From: Streptomyces sp. SW4
Lineage (GTDB): Bacteria > Actinomycetota > Actinomycetes > Streptomycetales > Streptomycetaceae
Assembly (NCBI GenBank): GCA_003248315.1
Contig: QKWM01000004.1
Location: forward strand, 4,151,001-4,215,000
Reading direction: 5' to 3'
Length of the DNA: 64,000 nucleotides
The position numbers were made by a program, and so were the translations under genes. The notes beneath the pieces were generated by a model. It was given only the letters and a program-made list of their open reading frames with translations, made no database searches and was not told where the DNA came from. Shown here piece after piece: positions 1 through 11,821 of the stretch; position 1 is the first letter of the stretch, and every line of letters begins with the position of its first letter.

Positions 1-2023
<2,023 letters not shown>

Positions 2024-2455
2024 CCTGAGTCAGGGCTCCTCTCCACATGTCGGTTGCCGGCGCGCGTGCGCGCGGACCGGCTGCCGGCGTTCTGTCCGTG
2101 GGCCGGCCGGTGTCGAGCCTACCCCCGTAAGTACGTGCGTTTTTCCCGAGGAATCCAGACTGCCGGGACTCTTCGGAGTCCGCCTCCCGACTGGGCGAAA
2201 CGGCATTCGGCAAGTGAATACGGGCGCGCTCATCTGACCGCTCAATCGACACCCGGAGCGCACGTCGGAGCGCCGCTCGTCCGGACGTCCGTACGCACAT
2301 CGGAGCACCCCGCGGGACACCCCTGCGAGTGCGCCCGCCAACACGACCCACCCCGGCGAAGGCCGGGGTATGGGCAACGTCTAAAGTGGCGTGGTACGCG
2401 CGAGCCCTTTACCGCTATTTCACACGGGGGGCTTGCTGGGATGTCTCTGTCAGGG
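2024..2455. promoter_or_regulatory. Divergent promoter region between tkt and ctaB
   Basis: Non-coding stretch of about 430 bases serving both outward-facing genes. A TAAAGT hexamer at 2382-2387 is a plausible -10 for ctaB. TAGGCT on the minus strand at 2121-2116 is a plausible -10 for tkt. Neither has a clear -35 partner. A short hairpin, CCCCGGC-GAA-GGCCGGGG, lies at about 2351-2367. Nothing else is recognisable. Confidence 0.4.
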
Positions 2456-3406
2456 GTGTGCGTGACGGCCGTTGAATCCCGTCCTGCGGGGGTTATCGGA
2501 CGAGCCAGGGCCCGAGTCACCGGCCGTTCGGGGCCCGTGTCAAGGCGTTCGTGGCGTTGACCAAGCCGCGGATCATCGAGCTTCTGCTGATCACCACCGT
2601 TCCGGTGATGTTCCTCGCCGAGCAGGGCGTGCCGGACATGAAGCTGGTCCTGCTGACCTGCGTCGGCGGCTACCTCTCCGCGGGCGGCGCCAACGCGCTC
2701 AACATGTACATCGACCGCGACATCGACGCGCTGATGGAACGCACCTCGCAGCGTCCCCTGGTCACCGGCATGGTCAGCCCCGCGAGTGCCTGGTCTTCGG
2801 CATCACCCTCGCGGTCGTCTCGACCCTGCTGTTCGGCCTCACGGTCAACTGGCTGTCGGCCTGGCTGTCCCTCGGCGCGCTCCTGTTCTACGTGGTCGTC
2901 TACACGATGATCCTCAAGCGCCGCACCTCGCAGAACATCGTCTGGGGCGGCATCGCGGGCTGCCTGCCGGTGCTGATCGGCTGGTCCTCGGTGACCAACT
3001 CGATGTCGTGGGCGCCGGTCGTCCTCTTCCTGGTCATGTTCTTCTGGACGCCGCCGCACTACTGGCCGCTGTCCATGAAGGTCAAGGACGACTACGCGCG
3101 CGTGGGCGTGCCGATGCTGCCGGTCATCGCGTCCAACAAGGTGGTCGCCCGGCAGATCGTGATCTACAGCTGGGTCATGGTCGCGGTGTCGCTGCTGCTG
3201 ACCCCGCTCGGCTACACCGGCTGGTTCTACACGGCCGTGGCGCTGCTGGCCGGCGGCATGTGGCTGTGGAGGCGCACGGGCTGCAGAACCGCGCCAAGGC
3301 CGAGGTGACCGGCGCCAAGCTCAAGGAGATGCGGCTGTTCCACTGGTCGATCACCTATGTGTCGGTGCTGTTCCTGGCGGTCGCGGTGGACCCCTTCCTG
3401 CGCTGA
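2456..3406 (+). CDS. ctaB: Protoheme IX farnesyltransferase (heme O synthase)
   Basis: Integral membrane UbiA-family prenyltransferase that farnesylates heme b to heme O for aa3-type cytochrome oxidase. The first Asp-rich motif [12 protein letters not shown], the QRPLVTG segment, the [16 protein letters not shown] block and the second conserved loop [13 protein letters not shown] are all present. Several hydrophobic helices follow, ending in VAVDPFLR. The GTG at 2456 (reading [10 protein letters not shown]) fits the usual streptomycete N-terminus; GTG 2462 and ATG 2441 are alternatives. Three one-base losses break the frame, near 2500 (GGAACG read as GGACG), 2780 (CCCCCGCGAG shortened) and 3268 (TGGGAGGCG shortened). 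Three hits in one respiratory gene argue for base-calling error rather than a pseudogene. Confidence 0.93.
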
Positions 3407-3503
3407 AACCTCTCGGGGACGTTCCGCCGACGGGCGGGGTGGGTGGCCAAGGCCACGCACCCGCCCGTCGCCGTTCGATCTACCCGTCGGTAGCATCCTG
3501 GCC

Positions 3504-3824
3504 ATGGCAGACACGCAGCAGGTAGACGCGAAGGCCGGACGCGAGGCGGCCCGGCTGGCCCGGCGGATCGGTTCCTTCTCCAAGGCCCACGGCGGCGCCG
3601 AGGGCCAGGTGGCCCACATCGGCCGGCGCGGCGCCCGGATCGTGCTCGTCGGCGAGGACGGCGGCTGGGGCGACCTGGTCGCCTCCTCCTACGACGTCGC
3701 CCGGAAGGCGGTGGACGAGGCCGGGATCACCGTCCACGAGGCCCTCGACGGCGACCTGGCGGCGAAGGTGCGCACGGGTTCCTACGAGTGGAAGAGGATG
3801 GCCGGCCTCCAGATCGGCGGCTGA
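3504..3824 (+). CDS. Small conserved protein of unknown function
   Basis: Intact 106-residue soluble protein without signal peptide or membrane segment. The N-terminus is helical and charged (AGREAARLARRIGSF). A glycine-rich alternating stretch follows (GARIVLVGEDGGWGDLV), then a C-terminal helix and SYEWKRMAG. The ATG at 3504 is preceded only by GTAGCATCCTGGCC, with no good ribosome site, so it may be expressed from a short leader. I recognise no catalytic motif. Its place between ctaB and an amidohydrolase appears, from memory, conserved in Streptomyces. Function unknown. Confidence 0.75.
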   Translation: MADTQQVDAKAGREAARLARRIGSFSKAHGGAEGQVAHIGRRGARIVLVGEDGGWGDLVASSYDVARKAVDEAGITVHEALDGDLAAKVRTGSYEWKRMAGLQIGG

Positions 3825-3939
3825 CCAGGGCGCCCGCCGGGGCGCCGAACCGTGGGCGCGGGCCGACCCGGGCCGGACCGCGACCCGAACGCCGTTCACC
3901 CGTTAGGACGGGTAAGACCGCGTCCCACGGGGAGCCCGG

Positions 3940-5043
3940 ATGATCGAAACGCCGTCCCTGGTGGACCAGTACTGCCACGGCGTGCTGAGAACGGAGCTGG
4001 GCCTCGGCACCTTCGAGGCCCAGCTGGCCCGCACCGAGGGCCCGCCCGCGCCGGGCACCACCCTGTTCGACACCCAGACCGGGTTCGCCGTACGCCGCTG
4101 GTGCCCGCCGCTGCTCGGCCTGGAGCCGCACTGCCCGCCCGCCCGCTATCTCGCCCGCCGCCGCGAGCTGGGCGTCATGGAGGCGGACCGCAGGCTGCTG
4201 CGGGGCAGCGGCATCACCACCTACCTGGTCGACACGGGCCTGCCCGGCGACCTCACCGGCCCGCGGAGATGGCCGCCGCCTCGGACGCCGACGCGCACGA
4301 GATCGTCCGCCTGGAACTCCTCGCCGAGCAGGTCGCCGACACCTCCGGCACCGTCGAGTCCTTCCTCGCCAACCTCGCCGAGGCCGTGCACGGCGCCGCG
4401 ACCCATGCCGTCGCCTTCACCTCCGTCGCCGGCGTCCGGCACGGCCTCGCCCTCGCCCCGAACCGCCGGGCCCCGGCGAGGTGCGCGGCGCGGCCGGCCG
4501 CTGGCTCGCCGGACGCGAGGTCGGCGGCGAGCTGAGCGACCCGGTGCTCCTGCGCCACCTGCTGTGGATCGCCGTCGCCTCCGGGCTGCCGCTCCAGCTC
4601 CACGCGGGGCTCGGCGAGCCCGGCCTGCGCATCGACCGCACCGACCCGGTCCTGCTCACCGACTTCGTCCGGGCCACCGCCGGCCTCGGCACCGACCTGA
4701 TCCTGCTGCACGGCTACCCGTACCACCGGCACGCCGCCCACCTCGCCGGCGTCTTCCCGCACGTCTACGCCGACTCCGGGCCGCCCTGGTCCGCACCGGC
4801 GCCCGCGCGGCGACGGTCCTCGCGGAGATCCTGGAGCTGGCCCCGTTCGGCAAGATCCTCTTCTCCAGCGGCGCCCGCGGCCTGCCCGAACTCCACGTCG
4901 TGGGCGCCCGCCTGTTCCGCGAGGCCCTCGGCCGGGTCCTCGGCACCTGGGTCGCCGAGGGAGCCTGGTCCCTGGACGACGCCCAACGGGTGGCCGCCAT
5001 GATCGCCTCGGGCAACGCGAGCAGGGTGTACGGGCTGGACTGA
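3940..5043 (+). CDS. Amidohydrolase-family protein (FluG N-terminal-domain type)
   Basis: About 368 residues once three lost bases are restored. It resembles the metal-dependent TIM-barrel Amidohydro_2 group found alone or fused to glutamine-synthetase-like domains in FluG. Visible signs are DQYCHGVLRTEL at the N-terminus (metal-site region), LPLQLHAGLGEPG in the middle, LILLHGYPYHRHAAHLA, and the C-terminal block KILFSSGARGLPELHV followed by GNASRVYGLD. The start at 3940 has GGGGAG six bases upstream. Frame breaks are near 4255 (GGCCCCGCGGAG), 4460 (GCCCCCGAA) and 4784 (GGGCCCGCC), each one C short. Substrate unknown; hydrolysis of a cyclic amide or a decarboxylation are both possible for the family. 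Confidence 0.75.
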   Translation: MIETPSLVDQYCHGVLRTELGLGTFEAQLARTEGPPAPGTTLFDTQTGFAVRRWCPPLLGLEPHCPPARYLARRRELGVMEADRRLLRGSGITTYLVDTGLPGDLTGPRRWPPPRTPTRTRSSAWNSSPSRSPTPPAPSSPSSPTSPRPCTAPRPMPSPSPPSPASGTASPSPRTAGPRRGARRGRPLARRTRGRRRAERPGAPAPPAVDRRRLRAAAPAPRGARRARPAHRPHRPGPAHRLRPGHRRPRHRPDPAARLPVPPARRPPRRRLPARLRRLRAALVRTGARAATVLAEILELAPFGKILFSSGARGLPELHVVGARLFREALGRVLGTWVAEGAWSLDDAQRVAAMIASGNASRVYGLD

Positions 5044-5062
5044 GGCCCGCAGAATGGGCGGA

Positions 5063-5838
5063 TGCCGACCGACGTGCCGCCCGGCCCCGCCCGTACGCCG
5101 GCGCCGACGACCACGCTGCTCGACCGCTTCCTCGCCGGGCTCGCACCGCTGGAACCCTCGCCGTCTGGGCGCACGGCTCCCTCGCGGGCGGCGACTACCA
5201 GGAGGGCCGAAGCGACCTCGACCTGATCGCCGTCCTGGACGGCCCGTGACGGCGCGCACGGCGTGGCGGGCGGGTCTGCTCCACGCCCGCCTGCGCGGCC
5301 TGCCGCTCGCCGGCCGGCTGCACTGCACCTACCTCGCCCCGGACACCGCGGCCGACGCCGCACGGCGCCACCTCACCTGGGCGCACGAGCGGTTGCTGCG
5401 ACGACCGGTCACCCCGGTCACCCGCCGGGAGCTGCACGCCTTCGGGCGGGTCCTCCACGGAGCACCGCCCGCGCGGCTGCTGCCGGCCGTGCCGGACGCC
5501 GACCTGGCCGGCTTCGTCGTCCGCGACCAGCGCGACTTCTGGCGGCCGGCCGTGCGAAGGCCGGCGCTGTGGCGGCAGGACGTGTGGGTCGACCAGGGCC
5601 TGCTGACCTTCGCCCGTGCCACGGTCACCGTGCGCGAGAACCGGCTGATCACCAAACGGGAGGCGCTGGTGGAGCTGCTGGTGCTGGGGCGCCCGACGTC
5701 GTCGTCGAGGACGTACGGCGGCGCCGGTACGGCAGGAACGGGCCGGTGCCCGACGGGGAGTGGGTCGCCCGCCGGGCCGAGCTGACCAGGGGCTACCTGG
5801 GGCCGGCCATCGACGCGCTGGTGGCGTCGTACGCCTGA
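5063..5838 (+). CDS. Nucleotidyltransferase-domain protein (AadA-like)
   Basis: After correction this reads as a roughly 259-residue protein. The antibiotic-nucleotidyltransferase signature is AHGSLAGG followed by RSDLDLIAVLD, where the two Asp residues would bind metal. A helical domain with RRELHAFGRVLHG and NRLITKREALVELLVLG follows and resembles the C-terminal half of AadA/DUF4111 proteins. Three one-base losses are inferred: near 5152 (CTGGGAACC), 5247 (GGCCCCGTGACG) and 5689 (CTGGGGGCGCCC). The family adenylylates aminoglycosides in some members, but chromosomal homologues are often of unknown role, so resistance is not claimed. The 3' end overlaps the end of the convergent ctaA by about 46 bases. 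Confidence 0.7.
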
Positions 5839-6868
5839 ACGGCGGGTTCCGGGCGCGGGACGGCGGCCTCGGCCACCGGACGCTCCCGCAGCGACAGCAG
5901 GACCCGCAGGGTCCAGATCCACATCACGCACGAGCCGAACATGTGCAGGCCGACGAGGATCTCGGGCAGGTCGGTGAAGTACTGGACGTAGCCGATGGCG
6001 CCCTGGGCGAGCAGGACCAGGAACAGGTCGCGGGTGCGGGACAGCGGTCCCTTCGGCGCGTCGACCGCCTTCAGCACGAACCACAGGGCGAACGTCAGCG
6101 TCACCACGACCCACGCCAGGACGGCGTGCACCTTGCTGATCGTCTCCCAGTCGACCGGCATCCGCGGGACCTCGCTGGAGTCGCCCGCGTGCGGGCCCGC
6201 GCCGGTGACCACGGTGCCGGCCGCGATCAGCAGCACGGACACGGCCACCAGGCACCACACCAGCTGCTGCACGGCCTTGCCGACCAGCGGCCGGGGCGCT
6301 CCGTCGCCCTCCCGGGTGCGGTGCCACATCACCGTCGCCACCGCGATGAGCGCGGAGGAGAGCAGGAAGTGCGCCGCGACCGTGTACGGGTTGAGACCGA
6401 CGAGGACCACGATGCCGCCGAGGACCGCGTTGCCCATCACGATCCAGAACTGCGCCCAGCCCAGCCGGGTCAGGCTCCGCCGGCGCGGCTTCTCCGAGCG
6501 GGCGGCGATGATCGCCCAGCCCACGGCGGCGCACAGCACATAGGTCAGCAGCCGGTTGCCGAACTCGATGTAGCCGTGGATGCCCATCTCGGCGGTGTTG
6601 TGGATCGAGTCCTCGGTGCATTTGGGCCAGGTCGGGCAGCCCAGGCCGGAGCCGGTCAGCCGGACGGCGCCGCCGGTGACGACGATGACCACGGACATGA
6701 CGAGCGCGGCGAGGGCCGCCCGCCGGACCGTCCGGGGATCCGGGTCCAGCGTGCGGCGATGAAGGCGAGGGGGTTGCGCACGGCGGCTGCTGCGCCGGCG
6801 CCGGTCTGGTTCGGCACGCGCTCCATGGTAGGCCCGGGCTTGTGCACGGTTTCACGAGGGTCGTCCAT
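5793..6868 (-). CDS. ctaA: Heme A synthase (COX15/CtaA)
   Basis: Membrane enzyme that oxidises heme O to heme A, the step after CtaB. The diagnostic N-terminal block VTGGAVRLTGSGLGCPTWPKC carries the conserved cysteine pair region. Eight hydrophobic helices follow, with conserved heme-ligand histidines in HGYIEFGNRLLTY, AAHFLLSS, KVHAVLAW and VGLHMFGS. The frame breaks near 6741, where GACCCCGGATCC has lost one C. Upstream of it the reading VRNPLAFIAARW belongs to the same protein. The start is taken as ATG 6868, just after the ABC permease stop; ATG 6826 (MERVPNQ) is the alternative and has no better ribosome site. It is probably co-transcribed with the ABC exporter. Confidence 0.92.
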
Positions 6869-6881
6869 CGTGCGGCCGTCC

Positions 6882-7650
6882 CTACTCCCAGCGGAAGAAC
6901 GCCCCGGCGGCCGCCAGCCCCGCGGCCGCCCAGACGGCGAGCACGCCCAGGTCGCCCCAGGGCATGCCGGCGCCGTGCTGGAGCACGTCCCGCAGGCCGT
7001 CCGACAGCGCCGAGACGGGCAGCAGGCCCAGCACCGACTGCGCCGCGTCCGGGAACTTCTCCAGCGGGACGATCACCCCGCCGCCCACCAGGAGCAGCAG
7101 GAAGACGAGGTTGGCGGCGGCCAGCGTCGCCTCCGCCTTCAGCGTCCCGGCCATGAGCAGTCCGAGGCCGGAGAACGCCGCCGTGCCGAGGAGCAGCAGG
7201 AGCAGGACGGCGAAGGGGCTGCCGTGCGGGGACCACCCCAGGGCGAACGCGATCACCGTGAGCAGCGCGATCTGCAGCACCTCGGTCACCAGCACGGACA
7301 GCGTCTTGGCGGTCATCAGCCCCCAGCGCGGCAGCGGCGACGCCGCCAGCCGCTTCAGCACCCCGTACCGGCGTTCGAAGCCGGTGGCGATGGCCTGCCC
7401 GGTGAACGCGGTCGACATCACCGCGAGCGCCAGGACGCCCGGGGCGAGGAAGTCGACGGGCTCCCCGGCGCCGGTGTCGACGATGTCCACCGAGCTGAAC
7501 AGCACCAGCAGCAGCGTCGGGATGACCACCGTCAGCAGCAGCTGCTCGCCGTTACGCAGCAGCATCCGCGTCTCCAGCGCCGCCTGGGCGGCGATCATGC
7601 GGGTCAGGGGCGCGGCCCCCGGCGCGGGGAGTAGGTCCAGCGGTGGTCAT
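6882..7650 (-). CDS. ABC-2 type transporter permease
   Basis: Membrane subunit of an ABC exporter, about 256 residues with six predicted helices. They include LLLTVVIPTLLLVLF, APGVLALAVMSTAF, the LLGTAAFSGLGLLMAG region and a final AAGLAAAGAFFRW. The pattern GFERRYGVLKRLAASPLPR is typical of DrrB/NodJ-type ABC-2 permeases. The ATG at 7650 overlaps the ATPase stop in an ATGA arrangement, so the two are translationally coupled. The frame breaks near 7611, where GCCCCCTGACC has lost one C. The substrate is unknown. The position directly upstream of ctaA is suggestive of a link with heme or respiration but proves nothing. Confidence 0.85.
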
Positions 7651-8569
7651 GAGCGCAGCTCCTTGCCGGTCAGCTCCAGGAAGACGTCCTCCAGCGTGTG
7701 CCGCTCCACCGAGATCCGGTCCGGCATCACCCGTGCTGGGCGCACCAGGACGTGACCGTCGCGAGCAGCTGCGGGTCCACCTTGCCGACGACCCGGTACG
7801 AGCCCGGGGTCAGCTCGGCCGCCGAGCAGTCGGCGGGCAGCGCCTTGAGGAGCGAGGCGATCTCCAGCCCGGGGCGGCCGGAGAAGCGCAGGGTGTTCTC
7901 GGCGCCGCCGCGGCACAGCTCCTCCGGGGAGCCCTGGGCGATGACCCGGCCCGCGTCGATGACGGCCACGTCGTCGGCGAGCTGCTCGGCCTCGTCCATG
8001 TAGTGCGTGGTGAGGATCACCGAGACCCCGTCGGCGCGCAGGTCGCGCACCAGGTCCCAGGTGGCGCGGCGGGCCTGCGGGTCGAGTCCGGCGGTCGGCT
8101 CGTCCAGGAAGACCAGCTCCGGCCGGCCGACCACGGCCATCGCCAGCGCGAGCCGCTGCTGCTGGCCGCCGGAGAGCCGCCGGTACGTCGTCCGGCCGCA
8201 GGAGCCCAGTCCGAGCCGCTCGATCAGGGCGTCCACGTCCAGCGGACGGGCGTGCAGTCTCGCCACGTGCCGCAGCATCTCGTCGGCCCGGGCCCCGGAG
8301 TACACGCCGCCGGACTGGAGCATCACCCCGATCCGGGGCCGCAGCTCACGGGCCTGGCGCACCGGGTCGAGGCCCAGGACGCGCACGGTGCCGGAGTCCG
8401 GCCGCCGGTATCCCTCGCAGGTCTCGACCGTGGTCGTCTTGCCCGCCCCGTTGGGTCCGAGGACGGCGGTCACGCCCTCCCGGGCCACCAGGTCGAGGCC
8501 GTTCACCGCGGTCTTCGTGCCGTACCGCTTCACCAGGGCCTGGACCTGGACCACGGGCTCGCTTCGCAT
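7647..8569 (-). CDS. ABC transporter ATP-binding protein
   Basis: ATPase partner of the ABC-2 permease. Walker A GPNGAGKTTTVE, the signature LSGGQQQRLALAM, Walker B LVFLDEPTAGLD and the switch histidine in ILTTHYMDEAEQ are all intact. This is the DrrA/CcmA class of ABC exporters. The C-terminal HTLEDVFLELTGKEL is typical of these ATPases. The frame breaks near 7733, where CACGGGGTGATG has lost a G. The start is ATG 8569, with GACTCGTGACCC upstream and no strong ribosome site. The gene starts about 60 bases from the end of the acetyltransferase gene on the same strand, so the group may be an operon from about 9.4 to 5.8 kb. Confidence 0.92.
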
Positions 8570-8631
8570 GGGTCACGAGTCTAGGTAGCCGGGCGGCGGC
8601 CCGGGCGCGGGGGTGCGGGAACGCCCCGCGG

Positions 8632-9388
8632 TCAGTCGCGGGGCCGGTGCAGCGGCAGCCAGCGCTCGGCGTAGGCCACGGCGTCCGCGACCGGGAACAG
8701 CCGCGCGGTGGCCGCGCCGACCGTTCCCCGGACGACCGGCCGGTCCCGTTCGAAGTCGTGGCCCAGCTCGTCGAAGCGCTCGGAGCTGATCGACACCTCG
8801 GTCACCCGTTCCCAGCCGTACGGCCCGGGGCGGCCCACCTCGACCAGGGGAGCGGGGATCCGGTACTCGGCGAGGTGGAAGCTGGTGCAGGCGTCGTAGC
8901 CGGCGCCGAGCAGCAGCACCCGGGCGCCCAGCCGCTCCAGCCGGGCCAGGGGGCTGCGCTCCCGAGCCGGCAGTCGGTGGCGTGCCCGTCGGTGATCTCC
9001 CGGGCGCGGGGCCGACCGCCGCGAACGAGGTCTGCGGGTGGGCGCTGCGCAGGGCGCCCGGCCAGGTGCGCACGGTCTCCGGGATCACGCCGACGCCGCG
9101 GGTGGGCGTGATCCGGGGGTCGTACGGGGGCATGGCGGCGCGGATCGTGTCCCACCACTCCTCGGGCACCGGCGGCCGCTGCCACAGCGCCGGGTCCGAG
9201 AGGTCGCCGCTCTGCGCCGGGACGACCAGGGTGCCGTCCGGTCCGAGGGCGTCGAGCAGGCCCTGGACCACGGCGACGGGCCCGCCGCACACCCATCCGA
9301 GGGAGCGCAGGGAGGAGTGGACCAGCAGGATCTCGCCCGATCGCACGCCGAGGGCGCGCAGCTCGCCGGCGAGCGTGCCGCGGGTCAC
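8632..9388 (-). CDS. AAC(3)-family aminoglycoside N-acetyltransferase homologue
   Basis: Antibiotic_NAT family fold: LLVHSSLRSLGWVCGG, VVQGLLDALGPDGTLVVPAQSGDLSDP and RGVGVIPETVRTWPGALRS, followed by PQTSFAAVGPRA and LLLGAGYDACTSFHLAEY. These cover the conserved acetyl-CoA and His/Asp regions of AAC(3) enzymes, which transfer acetyl groups to the 3-amino group of 2-deoxystreptamine antibiotics. Two lost bases are inferred, near 9014 (GGCCCCCGCGCC) and 8961 (CTCGGGGAGCGC), giving about 252 residues. The GTG start at 9388 is the longest clean start; an upstream ATG at 9417 is out of frame as read. Many Streptomyces carry such genes without resistance, so the substrate stays open. It is divergent from sufR. 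Confidence 0.82.
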
Positions 9389-9464
9389 GAGAGGGCCGGT
9401 GGGAGGGGTGCGGACATGGTCAGGGAGTGTTCCGAAAGAGGCTCCCGGACGCCACCGGTTTGAT

Positions 9465-9477
9465 CGATCAGTGATCG
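9465..9477. promoter_or_regulatory. Perfect palindrome upstream of sufR
   Basis: The 13-base sequence CGATCAGTGATCG is a perfect inverted repeat around a central G. It lies in the 190-base gap between the acetyltransferase and sufR. It looks like a dimer-binding site. SufR itself or another regulator could use it; I cannot assign it. Confidence 0.4.
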
Positions 9478-9487
9478 TTTCCGCAGG

Positions 9488-9506
9488 TCAGATTAGGTTT
9501 ACCTAA
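9488..9506. promoter_or_regulatory. Iron-box-like site (DmdR1/DtxR type) before the suf operon
   Basis: TCAGATTAGGTTTACCTAA matches the 19-base streptomycete iron box TTAGGTTAGGCTCACCTAA at 15 positions by my alignment. The inner TTAGG and CCTAA blocks are exact. It sits about 70 bases before the SufR start codon. A DtxR-family repressor bound here would switch the operon on under iron limitation. Inferred from the sequence match only. Confidence 0.5.
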
Positions 9507-9578
9507 GTGACGCACGGCACCTTCGGGCCGTCCGGACGCGGCTTGCCCGGCTCGAAGGAATTACGCAACAATGGCGTT

Positions 9579-10322
9579 GTGAAAAACGTCGGCGAGGCAC
9601 CCCACGAGGAGCTCGCGACCGGTGAGCGGTCCACCCGCAACCGCGTCGCGCGGTCCATCCTGGACCACGGGCCGTCGACCGTCGCCGAGCTCGCCGGACG
9701 CCTCGGCCTCACCCAGGCCGCCGTCCGCCGGCACCTCGACGCCCTGGTCACCGACGGCGTCGTGGAGGCCCGGGACCGCAGGGTCTACGGCACGCGCACG
9801 CGCGGGCGGCCCGCGAAGGTGTTCGCTCTGACCGACTGCGGCCGGGACGCCTTCGACCAGTCCTACGACAAGCTCGCCGTGGACGCCCTGCGCTGGATCG
9901 CCGAGCGGGAGGGCGGGGAGCAGGCCGTCGCCGCCTTCGCCCGCGCCCGGATCGCCGCCCAGGCGGGCACCTACCGCAAGGCGGTCGAGGGCGTCGCCCC
10001 CGAGCGCCGGACCGAGGCCCTGGCCAGGGCGCTCAGCGCGGACGGGTACGCTGCAACCGCGCGCAGCGCGCCCCGGCCCCAGCAGGGCGAACAGCTCTGC
10101 CAGCACCACTGCCCGGTCGCCCACGTCGCCGAACAGTTCCCGCAGCTGTGCGAGGCCGAGACGGAGTTCTTCGCCGAGCTGCTCGGTACCCATGTGCAGC
10201 GGCTGGCGACCATCGCCCACGGCGACGGCGTCTGCACGACGTTCATCCCCAAGACTTCCACCACCACACCCACGAAGACCCACAACGCTTCTGCAAGCAC
10301 GGCCGGGAGGAACCCCGCATGA
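9579..10322 (+). CDS. sufR: SufR-type Fe-S cluster transcriptional regulator
   Basis: DeoR/ArsR-like winged-helix regulator of about 247 residues. The N-terminal helix-turn-helix is [21 protein letters not shown] followed by a wing with [16 protein letters not shown]. The C-terminal cysteine cluster is at about residues 174, 178, 191 and 219 (CQHHC, QLCEAE, GDGVCTT). It matches the Fe-S ligand pattern of actinobacterial SufR, which represses suf when its cluster is intact. The GTG at 9579 is chosen because the reading upstream (from GTG 9507) runs through the regulatory region. Its stop overlaps the sufB ATG (ATGA), so regulator and assembly proteins are coupled. No frame breaks. Confidence 0.92.
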   Translation: MKNVGEAPHEELATGERSTRNRVARSILDHGPSTVAELAGRLGLTQAAVRRHLDALVTDGVVEARDRRVYGTRTRGRPAKVFALTDCGRDAFDQSYDKLAVDALRWIAEREGGEQAVAAFARARIAAQAGTYRKAVEGVAPERRTEALARALSADGYAATARSAPRPQQGEQLCQHHCPVAHVAEQFPQLCEAETEFFAELLGTHVQRLATIAHGDGVCTTFIPKTSTTTPTKTHNASASTAGRNPA

Positions 10323-11740
10323 CTCTCCCCACGGAGACTGCCCACCCTGAGCTCGAGGGCCTGGGCAAGTACGAGTACGGCTGGGCCGACTCCGACGAGG
10401 CCGGTGCGTCGGCGCGTCGCGGCCTGGACGAGGACGTCGTCCGGGACATCTCCGCCAAGAAGAGCGAGCCGGAGTGGATGACCAAGCTCCGCCTCAAGGG
10501 CCTGAAGCTCTTCGAGAAGAAGCCCATGCCGAACTGGGGCTCGGACCTGTCGGGCATCGACTTCGACAACATCAAGTACTTCGTGCGCTCCACGGAGAAG
10601 CAGGCGGAGTCCTGGGAGGACCTGCCCGAGGACATCAAGAACACGTACGACAAGCTCGGCATCCCCGAGGCGGAGAAGCAGCGCCTCGTGGCCGGTGTCG
10701 CGGCCCAGTACGAGTCGGAGGTCGTCTACCACCAGATCCGCGAGGACCTGGAGGAGCAGGGCGTCATCTTCCTCGACACCGACACCGCGCTGAAGGAGCA
10801 CCCGGAGCTCTTCAAGGAGTACTTCGGCACGGTCATCCCGGCCGGTGACAACAAGTTCGCCGCGCTGAACACCGCGGTGTGGTCCGGCGGCTCCTTCATC
10901 TACGTGCCGAAGGGCGTGCACGTGGAGATCCCGCTCCAGGCCTACTTCCGGATCAACACCGAGAACATGGGCCAGTTCGAGCGGACCCTGATCATCGTCG
11001 ACGAGGGTGCCTACGTGCACTACGTCGAGGGCTGCACGGCTCCGATCTACAAGTCGGACTCGCTGCACAGCGCCGTGGTCGAGATCATCGTCAAGAAGAA
11101 CGCCCGCTGCCGCTACACGACCATCCAGAACTGGTCGAACAACGTCTACAACCTGGTCACCAAGCGCGCCGTCGCCTACGAGGGCGCGACCATGGAGTGG
11201 ATCGACGGCAACATCGGCTCCAAGGTGACGATGAAGTACCCGGCCGTCTACCTCATGGGCGAGCACGCCAAGGGCGAGACCCTGTCCATCGCCTTCGCCG
11301 GCGAGGGCCAGCACCAGGACGCCGGCGCCAAGATGGTCCACATGGCCCCGAACACCTCGTCCAACATCGTCTCCAAGTCGGTGGCGCGAGGCGGCGGCCG
11401 CACCTCCTACCGCGGCCTGATCGAGATCGGCGAGGGCGCGCCGGGCGCCAAGTCCAACGTGCTCTGCGACGCGCTGCTGGTCGACACGATCTCCCGCTCC
11501 GACACGTACCCCTACGTGGACGTCCGCGAGGACGACGTGTCGATGGGCCACGAGGCGACCGTCTCCAAGGTCTCCGAGGACCAGCTCTTCTACCTGATGA
11601 GCCGCGGCCTCTCCGAGGACGAGGCGATGGCGATGATCGTGCGCGGCTTCGTCGAGCCGATCGCCAAGGAACTGCCGATGGAGTACGCCCTCGAGCTCAA
11701 CCGGCTGATCGAGCTGCAGATGGAGGGCGCGGTCGGCTGA
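10319..11740 (+). CDS. sufB: Fe-S cluster assembly scaffold SufB
   Basis: Intact 473-residue core subunit of the SufBC2D scaffold that builds and transfers Fe-S clusters. Family blocks are clear: [64 protein letters not shown] with the conserved cysteine, [15 protein letters not shown], and the C-terminal [22 protein letters not shown]. The start is the ATG overlapping the SufR stop, preceded by GGGAGGAACCCCGC. It acts in the cytosol with SufC and SufD downstream. The codon use and clean frame contrast with the error-laden genes on both sides. Confidence 0.97.
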   Translation: MTLPTETAHPELEGLGKYEYGWADSDEAGASARRGLDEDVVRDISAKKSEPEWMTKLRLKGLKLFEKKPMPNWGSDLSGIDFDNIKYFVRSTEKQAESWEDLPEDIKNTYDKLGIPEAEKQRLVAGVAAQYESEVVYHQIREDLEEQGVIFLDTDTALKEHPELFKEYFGTVIPAGDNKFAALNTAVWSGGSFIYVPKGVHVEIPLQAYFRINTENMGQFERTLIIVDEGAYVHYVEGCTAPIYKSDSLHSAVVEIIVKKNARCRYTTIQNWSNNVYNLVTKRAVAYEGATMEWIDGNIGSKVTMKYPAVYLMGEHAKGETLSIAFAGEGQHQDAGAKMVHMAPNTSSNIVSKSVARGGGRTSYRGLIEIGEGAPGAKSNVLCDALLVDTISRSDTYPYVDVREDDVSMGHEATVSKVSEDQLFYLMSRGLSEDEAMAMIVRGFVEPIAKELPMEYALELNRLIELQMEGAVG

Positions 11741-11821
11741 CCGCCGGCCCGGGGCGGCCCGGGGCCGCCCCACCTTCCCCTCCAGCCCCTTACGTAACGG
11801 AAAGCGAGCACTACGACAGCC

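Noticed and set aside
2456-3406. ctaB, tkt and other broken genes as pseudogenes or as programmed frameshifting
   Set aside because: Breaks are all one-base losses in C or G runs, lack slippery-site or stimulator features, and affect essential genes. Sequencing error is simpler.
5063-9388. Nucleotidyltransferase, ABC exporter and AAC(3) as an antibiotic biosynthesis or resistance cluster
   Set aside because: No biosynthetic enzymes are present, and the genes are mixed with heme genes on both strands. Each is a common chromosomal gene in this genus.
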